52,082 nt of DNA, taken from Chloroflexota bacterium. GTDB lineage: Bacteria > Chloroflexota > Anaerolineae > UBA4142. Positions 18,802 to 25,732 of the stretch are shown here, piece after piece; within the stretch, counting starts at the first letter, position 1, and every line of letters begins with the position of its first letter. Under the pieces are notes generated by a model that searched no databases, had not been told where the DNA came from, and was given only the letters and a program-made list of their open reading frames with translations. The DNA lies in the NCBI GenBank assembly GCA_023489485.1, contig JAMDCU010000080.1, positions 935 to 53,016 on the forward strand, given 5' to 3'. Made by a program: the position numbers and the translations under genes.

Positions 18802-18826
18802 GGAGACCAACATAAGATTGGTCTCC
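18802..18826. terminator. hairpin downstream of GlsB copy 2
   Basis: GGAGACCAA and TTGGTCTCC pair perfectly over a 7-nt loop. Compared with the copy-1 hairpin, two base pairs near the loop changed on both arms, so pairing was kept. Confidence 0.55.
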
Positions 18827-18845
18827 CGGAAGCACGCCATGATCG

Positions 18846-19109
18846 CTAGGCCCGGCGAGGGTGCAAAAACATCCGGCTCAGCCCAATCAAAACCATCGCC
18901 CCGATGAACGCCACAACGATGCTCAGCACGTTGATCCCGTTGACCGCATCTGACACTCCGAATAAAGCCCCGGCGAGATAGCCGCCTACCAGTCCCCCGA
19001 TGATCCCCAGAACGATGTCACCGACGAGACCATAGCCGCCCCCCCGCATCACCTGACTGGCGAGCCAGCCGGCAATGAGTCCTACGACAATCCAAGATAA
19101 GATTCCCAT
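18846..19109 (-). CDS. GlsB/YeaQ/YmgE-family stress membrane protein, copy 2
   Basis: 87 aa, nearly identical to copy 1 at 9791-10054 (AMVLIG instead of AMILIG). The identity runs through the 5' leader and promoter element 5, then ends abruptly at about 19308. AAGGAG precedes ATG 19109. On the other side lies the complete PAS/GAF paralogue, divergently transcribed. Confidence 0.9.
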   Translation of the reverse strand: MGILSWIVVGLIAGWLASQVMRGGGYGLVGDIVLGIIGGLVGGYLAGALFGVSDAVNGINVLSIVVAFIGAMVLIGLSRMFLHPRRA

Positions 19110-19219
19110 CTGTCTACTCCTTCGGTCGAACGAATTACCAGCCCATGGACTGGCGCAGATCCCAACATCCGTCAAGTGCACAGTCCCGATCTTCTCAGAT
19201 CTGCTGCGGATGTGAACAC

Positions 19220-19308
19220 AGCATACGGCGCATTGGGGACGAAAGGAACCACTGGGACTCGTTTGTTTTTGTCGTAAAGGGATGATACGCGCTGTCGTGA
19301 AATACGAC
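19220..19308 (-). promoter_or_regulatory. ACGAC-box promoter element 5 (GlsB copy 2)
   Basis: Minus strand: GTCGT-N5-ACGAC, ACGAC +23, TGGTTCC +24, TATGCT +26. Same sequence as element 3. Confidence 0.88.
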
Positions 19309-19423
19309 AACGCGTCTTCAATATGGTTCCTCTGGTAAGGTTACGGCGAGCCTTCAATCGGCCGGTTTCCCGTGGCATCACTCGCCAGTTCCAATGGCCA
19401 GCGCCACTTACCTGGTTATATAG

Positions 19424-19429
19424 TATAAT
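19424..19429 (+). promoter_or_regulatory. TATAAT -10 for the PAS/GAF gene
   Basis: A perfect TATAAT in an AT-rich patch (GTTATATAGTATAATTATTAG) lies 50 bp before the PAS/GAF start. No good -35 is seen. It differs from the ACGAC-box type, so this gene is likely controlled separately. Confidence 0.45.
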
Positions 19430-19478
19430 TATTAGAGGTCGACGGTCCGATGTTGTCTCCCGTTCGCTATGGTGACCT

Positions 19479-20336
19479 ATGATTCCAGGCCAGCGGATGC
19501 CGCTTTTGACTTTCAGCACTATACTTTTGCTGATCCTCCTATCAGTGGTGGCGATCATCCTCTTTTTCCTTCCCCTGTTGGATAGTGGCGTGCGGCTTGC
19601 GGTCATGGTGTTGAGCGTGTTACCTGTCATCGCCCTGGTCCTCCGCGACCGCGCCGAGCGGAGGAAATGGGACCTGGATATTCTCCGGCTGAATGCGATC
19701 ATCAACTCGTCGGACGATGCGATTATCGGCAAGACGCTGGACGGCGCGATTCTGACTTGGAATCGGGGTGCGGAGCGGCTGTTCGGTTATTCCGCCGATG
19801 AGGTCGTCGGCAAATCCGTCCAGATCATCTATCCGCCCGATCGCCTCGACGAATTTGGGCAGATCCTCGAGCGCATCCAGCGCGGCGAATCCACGGGCCC
19901 TTTTGACACGATCCGCGTCGCCAAGGACGGTCGGCGGATGGACGTTTCGATCAGCGAAAGCCTGATTCGGGACACCCAGGGCCGTGCGATCGGCGTGTCC
20001 AAGATCGTGCGCGACGCGACCGAGCGAAAGCGGGCCGAGGAGGCCGCCCGCTTTCTCGCCGAGGTGAACGACGTACTCGCCTCCTCGCTCGATTACGAGA
20101 CCACGCTCGCGAGCGTGGCACGTCTCGCGGTCCCCCAACTCGCGGATTGGTGCGCGGTGCACGTCACGGCGGAGGACGGCACGATTCAGCAATTGGCGCT
20201 TTCTCATGTGGACCCGGCGAAGGTGGAACTCGCGCGCGAACTCCAGCGCCGCTACCTCGAAGACCCTAATGTACCCTACAGTGTGTCGAATGTGGAACTC
20301 TCCCGCTATGCACTCGAACATGGGCTGATCGAATAG
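19479..20336 (+). CDS. membrane PAS/GAF sensory protein without output domain
   Basis: 285 aa. Two helices (STILLLILLSVVAIILFFLPLL and LAVMVLSVLPVIALVL) open the protein. A PAS domain follows (LRLNAIINSSDDAIIGKTLDGAILTWNRGAERLFGYSADEVVGKSV, about 69-190, ending DATERKRAEEA). Then a GAF start (VNDVLASSLDYETTLASVARLAVPQLADWCAVHV) is cut short and ends VELSRYALEHGLIE. There is no histidine-kinase or cyclase domain, so signalling would need a partner, perhaps the regulator at 20534. The remnant at 10257 ends in the same tail. Confidence 0.8.
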   Translation: MIPGQRMPLLTFSTILLLILLSVVAIILFFLPLLDSGVRLAVMVLSVLPVIALVLRDRAERRKWDLDILRLNAIINSSDDAIIGKTLDGAILTWNRGAERLFGYSADEVVGKSVQIIYPPDRLDEFGQILERIQRGESTGPFDTIRVAKDGRRMDVSISESLIRDTQGRAIGVSKIVRDATERKRAEEAARFLAEVNDVLASSLDYETTLASVARLAVPQLADWCAVHVTAEDGTIQQLALSHVDPAKVELARELQRRYLEDPNVPYSVSNVELSRYALEHGLIE

Positions 20337-20380
20337 GTCCCCTGAAGTTCTTCGCCGGGTTATTCCCCATCGGACGCGTT

Positions 20381-20469
20381 GTCGTAATTAACGACGACGC
20401 GTTCGGTGTTTTTACGACAAGAACCAACGGGCTCGAGTGATTCCTTTTGCCGCCAAAGAGCGGTAAGGT
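20381..20469 (+). promoter_or_regulatory. ACGAC-box promoter element 6 (response regulator)
   Basis: Plus strand: GTCGT-N5-ACGAC, ACGAC +23, TGATTCC +24, TAAGGT (-10 position) +26. The -10 is the least typical of the set. It lies 65 bp before the response-regulator start. Confidence 0.85.
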
Positions 20470-20533
20470 ATGTTTGTGCTTCGAGTGGATCAGTCGGTAG
20501 GCGGCTTCCCAACCTGACTCTCAGAGTGACGCA

Positions 20534-20962
20534 ATGAAGGTATTTGTGGTCGATGATTCTACGGTGATACGCGAGCGATTGAAGCGACTGCTCGGCGAGG
20601 CGCCACAGGTCCAGGTGGTCGGCGAAGCGGCGGAGGCTCGAGTCGCGCTGGCCGCGATCCTCGACCAGAGACCGGACGTCGTTCTCCTCGATATCGACAT
20701 ACTCAAGGGGAATAGCATTGATGTGCTTAAAAGATTGAAACAAGAGCAGGCGGCTCCGGCGGTGATCATCCTAACTGACTATCCATTTCCAGAGTACCGC
20801 CAACTGTGCCTGGACGCGGGTGCGGATTTCTTTCTCGTTAAATCCACCGAATTCGAGCAAATCGTCCCCACCTTGCAGCGACTGAGCCAAAACCTATCGA
20901 AGCTGGCAAAAGAACAGCGCCGCCCAGGGACATGCAATAGGGGCGAGGACACTGGGCTTTGA
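20534..20962 (+). CDS. single-domain response regulator (CheY-like)
   Basis: 142 aa, one receiver domain. The acidic pocket is VVDDS (about 5-9), the phospho-acceptor Asp is in VVLLDIDI (about 54), the Thr/Ser position is in VIILTDY and the Lys is in FLVKST. There is no DNA-binding domain; the polar tail (SKLAKEQRRPGTCNRGEDTGL) is short. It would act by protein contact or as a phosphate sink. Its place under an ACGAC-box promoter and next to a kinase-less PAS protein suggests it belongs to the stress circuit. Confidence 0.88.
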   Translation: MKVFVVDDSTVIRERLKRLLGEAPQVQVVGEAAEARVALAAILDQRPDVVLLDIDILKGNSIDVLKRLKQEQAAPAVIILTDYPFPEYRQLCLDAGADFFLVKSTEFEQIVPTLQRLSQNLSKLAKEQRRPGTCNRGEDTGL

Positions 20963-21080
20963 ACGCATTTGGATTACGGCAGAGGAAATCGAGCAGGTCG
21001 CTGCGGCGATCAAGTCCACGCACTCGCCCATCGCGCTCGGCTGAATTCTGAGAAACATCTGATGAGTAACAGGGGCTCCT

Positions 21081-21305
21081 ATGGATAGCCAAGAGCAAAA
21101 AGAATACCGCGCCCTCGTGCGCGGCGCCGCAACGTATATCTTGTTAGGCGATAAGAACCCTCCGACCAACGCCCTTGAACTGGTCCGGATCTACAACCTC
21201 GATCCGGCGATCATGAATGCGGATACGGGCGTTCTGCGGGAGAGCTGGCGCAGCCAGCAGGGGGTACCCCAATGGCCCCCTGGCTCGCTCAAGGAGCTAA
21301 AATGA
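21081..21305 (+). CDS. hypothetical protein, coupled to next gene
   Basis: 74 aa (MDSQEQKEYRALVRGAATYILLGDKNPPTNALELVRIYNLDP...). Soluble and rich in charged residues. Its stop overlaps the next start (ATGA), so the pair is translationally coupled. I do not recognise a family. Confidence 0.55.
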   Translation: MDSQEQKEYRALVRGAATYILLGDKNPPTNALELVRIYNLDPAIMNADTGVLRESWRSQQGVPQWPPGSLKELK

Positions 21306-21853
21306 CAAAGACATCCAGGTATGGATTCCAAACTGTGCAGGAAAGAGAAACCGAACAAAAGAACGAAGAGGAGGCAGGAAGACCGCTGCGAGAAAAGCGC
21401 ACGCGGATAGCCGTTGAAACGGCACAGAGAATCGGCCCGCTCATCCGGGACAGCCTCGCCGAATACTTTCGCAGCATGAACGCAAGCACGGTGGACGACA
21501 CCGGCGCAGAACAGGTCGCCCTCTTCAAAGAGGAAGCAGGGATCAGAGGACATACCTGGACAGCGTGGTCAAAGATCAAGACCGGCATCCACAGTGACTA
21601 TCGGGCGGATGGAGTGCATCTGCTGGATGAAGAGACCGCCTACACGATTACGGTCTCCCTGGTGGTCAACCACGACGGCCTCCCGCTCCTGCACATAGGC
21701 GACTATGCGAGGTCTAAACTGGTGGGTGGCTCGCCCGTCGTCGATTCGCATTTCCTCATGGAGATTCCCAGCCAGCTGGCAGGAGTGCTTGAAACCGAGA
21801 CGGGCATCAAGCAGGTGAGCCGAGCTGAGTTTCTAGACGCCCAAGTCCATTGA
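21302..21853 (+). CDS. hypothetical soluble protein
   Basis: 183 aa from ATG 21302, with AAGGAG 5 bp upstream, so the longer ORF start at 21272 is not used. The first 50 residues are very charged and helical (RETEQKNEEEAGRPLREKRTRIAVETAQRIG). The C-terminal part alternates beta-like stretches (YTITVSLVVNHDGLPLLHIGDYARSKLVGG). No family recognised. Confidence 0.6.
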   Translation: MTKTSRYGFQTVQERETEQKNEEEAGRPLREKRTRIAVETAQRIGPLIRDSLAEYFRSMNASTVDDTGAEQVALFKEEAGIRGHTWTAWSKIKTGIHSDYRADGVHLLDEETAYTITVSLVVNHDGLPLLHIGDYARSKLVGGSPVVDSHFLMEIPSQLAGVLETETGIKQVSRAEFLDAQVH

Positions 21854-22018
21854 GATGGCACAGGTCAAGAAAGAAAGCATGTCAATGGATGAAATCTCGA
21901 CCTTTCGTAATTGGATTACTGGATGGAATCGGCACCCCTGGGCCCAGGTCTTGGGACCTCTCAGCACACCGTATTCCGTTATGATCCATCGCACCACTTG
22001 CACACCGGAATCGACAAG

Positions 22019-22210
22019 ATAAAACTAACCAAGAACCTCGCGATGCTCTTGCTGGCTGTCTTGCTCGCCTTGACCGGGATACTGCTAGTGGTCCATGCTG
22101 CCATTCCGGACATAGGTGTGATTCTTGCTATTCTCGCAATCGCGGCAGGTATCCCTGTCGTCCTGGACCGTGAGGGAGAAACAAAAAACAAAAGCCAACA
22201 CATTCCCTAA
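22019..22210 (+). pseudogene. small membrane protein paralogue with ATA in place of ATG
   Basis: IKLTKNLAMLLLAVLLALTGILLVVHAAIPDIGVILAILAIAAGIPVVLDREG aligns end to end with the 49-aa protein at 13240-13389. The codon aligned with its start is ATA and no ribosome site is visible. It could still start at internal ATG 22040 region (MLLLAV) or at an upstream ATG, but I favour loss of translation. Confidence 0.5.
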
Positions 22211-22396
22211 TTTCTATCTCGAACATGGACGGGGCTTGCGGGACACGCTCCCGCGCTGGATACGTCCTCATGTTCCCTTTCAAAACACCGATTCCTTTGT
22301 GGAAAAGCCCTTGCCCGATTCGGACGGAGTGTACACATGGACCCTGGACAATCCATGTGCTGAAAAGGGGGGGAGCGCGGTAGAGGAGAAAACCTG

Positions 22397-23092
22397 GTGC
22401 CACAGACACCCCACATCGAGCGCCATTTCACAGGGTCCGCAAACGTCAGAGACATTGTGATTGGAATGTCTGACGGATTGACCGTCCCGTTCGCCTTGGC
22501 GGCCGGTTTGTCCGGTGCCATTGATACCACCAGTATCATTGTGACTGCAGGCCTGGCCGAAATCGCGGCCGGTTCCATTGCCATGGGACTGGGCGGTTAC
22601 TTGGCGGCCAAGAGTGATGCGGAACACTACTTGAGCGAGAGGGCAAGAGAACAATTGGAGGTTATTGAAAAGCCAGAGGTTGAAGCGAGCGAAGTGGCCC
22701 AAGTATTCCAATCTTATGGCCTAACGATCGGCGAGAGCAAACCCGTTGTGGATGCGCTGAGAAAAACGCCAGTAGCGTGGGTTGACTTTATGATGCGCTT
22801 TGAACTGGGTCTTGAGAAACCCGATCCCAAGCGCGCGCTGATCAGCGCCGTAACGATTGCGGGCGCTTACATAGCTGGAGGCTTTGTCCCACTCGGTCCT
22901 TACCTGGCTCTTTCAAAAGCAAGCGCGGCACTCCCTATATCCGTTATCACGACCCTGATCGCGCTGGCTATTTTTGGCTACGTCAAAGGCCGTTTCACGG
23001 GCGCACCACCCATCCGCAGCGGGATTCAAACGGTGCTGATCGGTGGGTTGGCGGCGACCGCGGCGTTCTTGATCGCGCGAGCCATTTCGTGA
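22397..23092 (+). CDS. VIT1/CCC1-family Fe2+/Mn2+ transporter
   Basis: 231 aa from GTG 22397 (TAGAGGAG upstream). Residues 15-70 show the family start (GSANVRDIVIGMSDGLTVPFALAAGLSGA ... AGLAEIAAGSIAMGLGGYLAAKSDAEHY), with acidic and Gly residues of the metal path. A cytoplasmic metal-binding-type loop (EREQLEVIEKPEVEASEVAQVF...) follows, then three more helices. It moves iron or manganese across the membrane, often for detoxification. It is last in the run of plus-strand stress genes. Confidence 0.9.
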   Translation: MPQTPHIERHFTGSANVRDIVIGMSDGLTVPFALAAGLSGAIDTTSIIVTAGLAEIAAGSIAMGLGGYLAAKSDAEHYLSERAREQLEVIEKPEVEASEVAQVFQSYGLTIGESKPVVDALRKTPVAWVDFMMRFELGLEKPDPKRALISAVTIAGAYIAGGFVPLGPYLALSKASAALPISVITTLIALAIFGYVKGRFTGAPPIRSGIQTVLIGGLAATAAFLIARAIS

Positions 23093-23159
23093 TGGCTCAA
23101 ACCTTCATGGAGCCTTTGCGTGAGTGGAATCAAAAAGACGCTCCATGCGTCTACTGGCG

Positions 23160-23440
23160 ACGGGCTAGTTCGAAGCCGCCGAACAGCAAAAGCTGGCGAT
23201 CATCCAGCGCGCGGAAGGGGAACCCGAAGCGGTGATTCAAGTGGCCCAAGGCAAGGCGGAAGCCATCGCCTGGTCAACGAGGCTGCCGAGCAGTACTTTG
23301 TCGGCAACGCGCAGGTTCTTAAGCAAATGGAGATGATCGAAAACTCGCTGCGCCAGAACGCCAAGATCGTCATTGCGGAGCACGGCATCAGTTCTACCTT
23401 GCTGCTGGGGAGTCTGCCCGTCAGCGTGTCGAGCGAGAAA
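23160..23440 (+). pseudogene. SPFH/Band-7 protein C-terminal remnant
   Basis: One frame reads FEAAEQQKLAIIQRAEGEPEAVIQVAQGKAEAIAW. After a frameshift near 23270 another reads VNEAAEQYFVGNAQVLKQMEMIENSLRQNAKIVIAEHGISSTLLLGSLP. Together they match the coiled-coil tail of SPFH/prohibitin-type proteins (AERYF.GN AQ.L..LE..E.ALQ.NAKIV). The membrane anchor and Band-7 domain are absent. Confidence 0.65.
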
Positions 23441-23479
23441 GACGCACGACAAGCCCTCCGATTTGAATTGAGCGCTTGC

Positions 23480-23690
23480 CGCACCTCCGGCGGCCCCATG
23501 TCCCCATTGCACTGCAGACCTGTCCCCCCAAACCGTCGCCGCTGCCGCTCGCGCGCCTTTTCCATCCCCTCCGTTTCACTTCGGGGACGCTTCGCAGCCC
23601 CCTCCCGAATCTGGGCTGAACTCTCCCCCAGACGGTCCCCCGCCAGCTTTTCGTAATCCACCCGCGGCACTGTCGTAGATCCCCGAAGCG
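23480..23690 (-). pseudogene. comM: comM internal fragment B with two small hairpin insertions
   Basis: The minus strand reads VPRVDYEKLAGDRLGESSAQIRE, then an extra stretch, then KARERQRRRFGGTGLQCNGDMGPPEVRQ, close to 24950-25210. The extra DNA is a hairpin-like insert (TCCCCTCCGTTTCACTTCGGGGA). A second related insert (TCCCCGAAGCGCAGCGAAGGGGA) replaces sequence at the other end. Non-functional. Confidence 0.7.
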
Positions 23691-23843
23691 CAGCGAAGGG
23701 GATGAATGTCAATCCGGTCGAGTCGAAGATCCCTGAGGCATAGCACGTTGTGCAATATCCCATATTCGAGAGCTGGTGATCAACAGAGTAGGATCCAATT
23801 GGTTCCAAGCATAACAGAGCATCGGGAAGTAATCGGGAAATGA

Positions 23844-23870
23844 AAAGACCTGTAGAAGCCACAGGTCTTT
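23844..23870 (+). terminator. hairpin, intrinsic-terminator-like
   Basis: AAAGACCTGT and ACAGGTCTTT form a 10-bp stem with a 7-nt loop, followed by GTGAGG, so the T-run is short (TTT within the stem end). Confidence 0.45.
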
Positions 23871-23895
23871 GTGAGGTGGCGAACCGGAATCACTT

Positions 23896-23995
23896 TTACC
23901 GCTTGTCCTTCGTCGTCTCCAGCGCGTAGGTGATCGCCTGTTCCGGCGTCATCCTGCATCCTTGGTCCCACGCCGCGTCGAAAGCAGCCTCGCGC
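23896..23995 (-). pseudogene. C-terminal fragment of a LuxR/large-ATPase-type regulator
   Basis: A minus frame gives EAAFDAAWDQGCRMTPEQAITYALETTKDKR and a stop. This resembles the very end of TPR/ATPase regulators (FAAAWAEGRALTLEQAIAYAL). Only 30 codons, so the call is weak. The rest of 23692-24215 shows no gene. Confidence 0.3.
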
Positions 23996-24215
23996 GGCGG
24001 ACAACGGCATTCCTTCATCCGATAGGGCAATCCCGCGCGACCTCAAGTCGCTGGGGAATACCTGCTGCTCAAAGAATATTATCGATCCGATTTTCCGAAC
24101 GACCCCACCCACCTGTGCGACGGGTCCAGCCCGTTGCCACGCGCCCGGGCAGACCGGGCGAGTAAGCGGAATAGTTTCCATCCGCTTTTTCAATCACCAT
24201 GAGGAAACGCCGCAT

Positions 24216-24431
24216 TTATGACGCCGCCACAGTCTCGAACGCTACCTGTAAGTGTGCTGACTTGCCCACGATGAAATTCAGTTTCTCAAATCCTATGACC
24301 TGCCCAGCTTTGTCTTTTATCAAGACCACTTCCTCACCCGTCTCCTCCGCAATGTGCTCGTCCTGCGGATTGCCAAACCAGACCGTGAGAGTGTTGCCAA
24401 CCTGATCGTAGTAGACCTTCACTTGGGCCAT
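24216..24431 (-). CDS. DUF2283-family protein, candidate antitoxin partner
   Basis: 71 aa: MAQVKVYYDQVGNTLTVWFGNPQDEHIAEETGEEVVLIKDKAGQVIGFEKLNFI. The pattern YD...D.L.I.F....... EE...G....D..G...GIEILN is DUF2283. It overlaps the end of the DUF4258-like gene by 13 bp, and both face the same way. Such pairs are known as toxin-antitoxin-like modules; here that is by family context only. Confidence 0.75.
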   Translation of the reverse strand: MAQVKVYYDQVGNTLTVWFGNPQDEHIAEETGEEVVLIKDKAGQVIGFEKLNFIVGKSAHLQVAFETVAAS

Positions 24432-24751
24432 ATCCGTACTCCTTCCTTTATTGCATCGGTGGGATACGTCGTGATCAGAAACCCCTCACCATCCAAACGT
24501 CTTGACACGGCACATACCCAACGCTGCACGCGTTCCGCCTTGTAGAACAAGTATACATGTGGATCGGTCTTGCTCAAGCGCACCTCGTCCGGATTCCGCA
24601 ATGCGTCTTGAACGTCGTTCTCCCGGCCAGTCATGACAGGGTGCTTGACCGTAGTAATCAAGCTCCAATAGGCGCGTGTTACGCGCACGCGGAACCCCAG
24701 CGGAGTCTCGGCTTCGAAGAATAAATCGCCCGCAAGCAACTCGTCCGTCAT
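24419..24751 (-). CDS. DUF4258-like protein, candidate RelE-fold toxin
   Basis: 110 aa. The core HPVMTGRENDVQDALRNPDEVRLSKTDPHVYLFYKAERVQRWVCAVSRRLDGEGFLITTYPTDAIKEG has the H...R...V..AL..P..I..S..D....L(F/Y)......... V.V....... I.TAY..D pattern of DUF4258/PBECR-type small RNase-like folds. Upstream, overlapping partner of the DUF2283 gene. Toxicity is untested inference. Confidence 0.65.
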   Translation of the reverse strand: MTDELLAGDLFFEAETPLGFRVRVTRAYWSLITTVKHPVMTGRENDVQDALRNPDEVRLSKTDPHVYLFYKAERVQRWVCAVSRRLDGEGFLITTYPTDAIKEGVRIWPK

Positions 24752-24855
24752 ATCTCTATTCTACCCCAGTTCATTCTGCGTGAAAAGCCCAACATCACTC
24801 TATCACCTGATCACCTGCCCCTTTCGACTACCCGACCATCCAACTATCACGCTGT

Positions 24856-25416
24856 CTACACCATCCTTCGCGGCCGATACTGAATCGCCTCGGCGAGGTG
24901 CGGCGTCTCGATCTGCTCGCACTCTGCCAGGTCCGCAATCGTCCGCGCCAGCTTCAAAATGCGATGAAATGCCCGGGCGCTCAGCTGCATCTGCTGCATG
25001 GCCGCCTTCAACAGACTCCGCCCCGTCGCATCGATCCCACAATGCTGCCGCACCTCCGACGGCCCCATGTCCCCATTGCACTGCAGACCTGTCCCCCCAA
25101 ACCGCCGCCGCTGCCGCTCGCGCGCCTTTTCCACCCGCTCTCGAATCTTGGCTGAACTCTCCCCCAGACGGTCCCCCGCCAGCTTTTCGTAATCTACCCG
25201 CGGTACTTCAATATGAATATCGATCCGGTCGAGGAGCGGCCCACTGATCCGTTTCTGATAGCGCAGAACGGTGCCGAGGCTACAGGTGCACTCTTTGACC
25301 GGGTCGCCATAATAGCCGCACGGACAGGGATTGGCAGCGGCCACGAGCATGAAATTGGCCGGGAAGGTGAGCGTCCCCTGGGCTCGACTAATGGTCACCA
25401 CGCGATCTTCCAACAG
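24856..25416 (-). pseudogene. comM: comM C-terminal part, N-terminus removed at LLEDRVV
   Basis: From [46 protein letters not shown] to the family C-terminus (SARAFHRILKLARTIADLAECEQIETPHLAEAIQYRPRR), all in one frame, matching ComM/YifB. About the first 270 residues, including the Lon-like domain and Walker A, are missing. Upstream the frame continues into foreign sequence (YMFVRIQRLLLLCSCRYNRSSDQST). ComM is a hexameric helicase used in transformation; this copy cannot bind ATP. Confidence 0.85.
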
Positions 25417-25527
25417 CGTACTTTGGTCACTACTTCTATTGTATCGACAAGAACATAATAACAGCAATCGCTGAATTCGTACAAACATGTAAGCCATATC
25501 AAGCGACTCGAGTTTGTACCCATTAAC
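25417..25527 (+). pseudogene. integrase N-terminal remnant B
   Basis: The plus frame AYFGHYFYCIDKNIITAIAEFVQTCKPYQATRVCTH ends in TAA. It aligns with the remnant beside comM fragment A ([28 protein letters not shown]), with mostly third-base differences, so both descend from one coding sequence that abutted comM. Confidence 0.5.
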
Positions 25528-25537
25528 GTCCGGATCA

Positions 25538-25584
25538 CGCGAAGAGGGATCGCAGATAGTGGGAACCTGTTATCTCTCTTCGCG
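25538..25584. repeat. 13-bp inverted repeat beside tRNA fragment
   Basis: CGCGAAGAGGGAT and ATCTCTCTTCGCG pair with a single G-T wobble over a 21-nt spacer. Placed between the comM junction and the tRNA fragment, it may be a recombinase-binding site or a transcript hairpin. Confidence 0.5.
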
Positions 25585-25599
25585 CCGCCTCCTACAAGC

Positions 25600-25624
25600 G
25601 CGGGTTCGAATCCCGTCGCTCCCG
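25600..25624 (+). tRNA. tRNA 3' end fragment (T-arm and acceptor strand)
   Basis: GCGGG-TTCGAAT-CCCGT forms a T-arm (one G-T pair), followed by CGCTCCC and discriminator G. No GGGAGCG strand, D-arm or anticodon arm is found upstream. It is a partial tRNA left at an integration site. Confidence 0.6.
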
Positions 25625-25677
25625 TCCGAACACTTGTTCTAATTTGCGCTATTGGGTAAACGTTCTCTTTTCGAAGG

Positions 25678-25705
25678 ATCCTGGGAAGAAAAATCTCCCC
25701 AGGAT
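25678..25705 (-). terminator. bidirectional hairpin after recombinase
   Basis: ATCCTGGG pairs with CCCAGGAT over a 12-nt A/T-rich loop. It is 28 bp past the recombinase stop (25733) on the minus strand and has T-rich flank on both strands. Confidence 0.55.
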
Positions 25706-25732
25706 TTGTTTTGTCCGTCGAGCCTGGTTCTG

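Noticed and set aside
23200-23862. 220-aa minus ORF containing comM-like sequence
   Set aside because: It fuses comM debris with antisense of the SPFH remnant; treated as fragments instead.
24803-25247. ORFs on both strands over the comM C-terminal part
   Set aside because: Shadow frames of the comM fragment.
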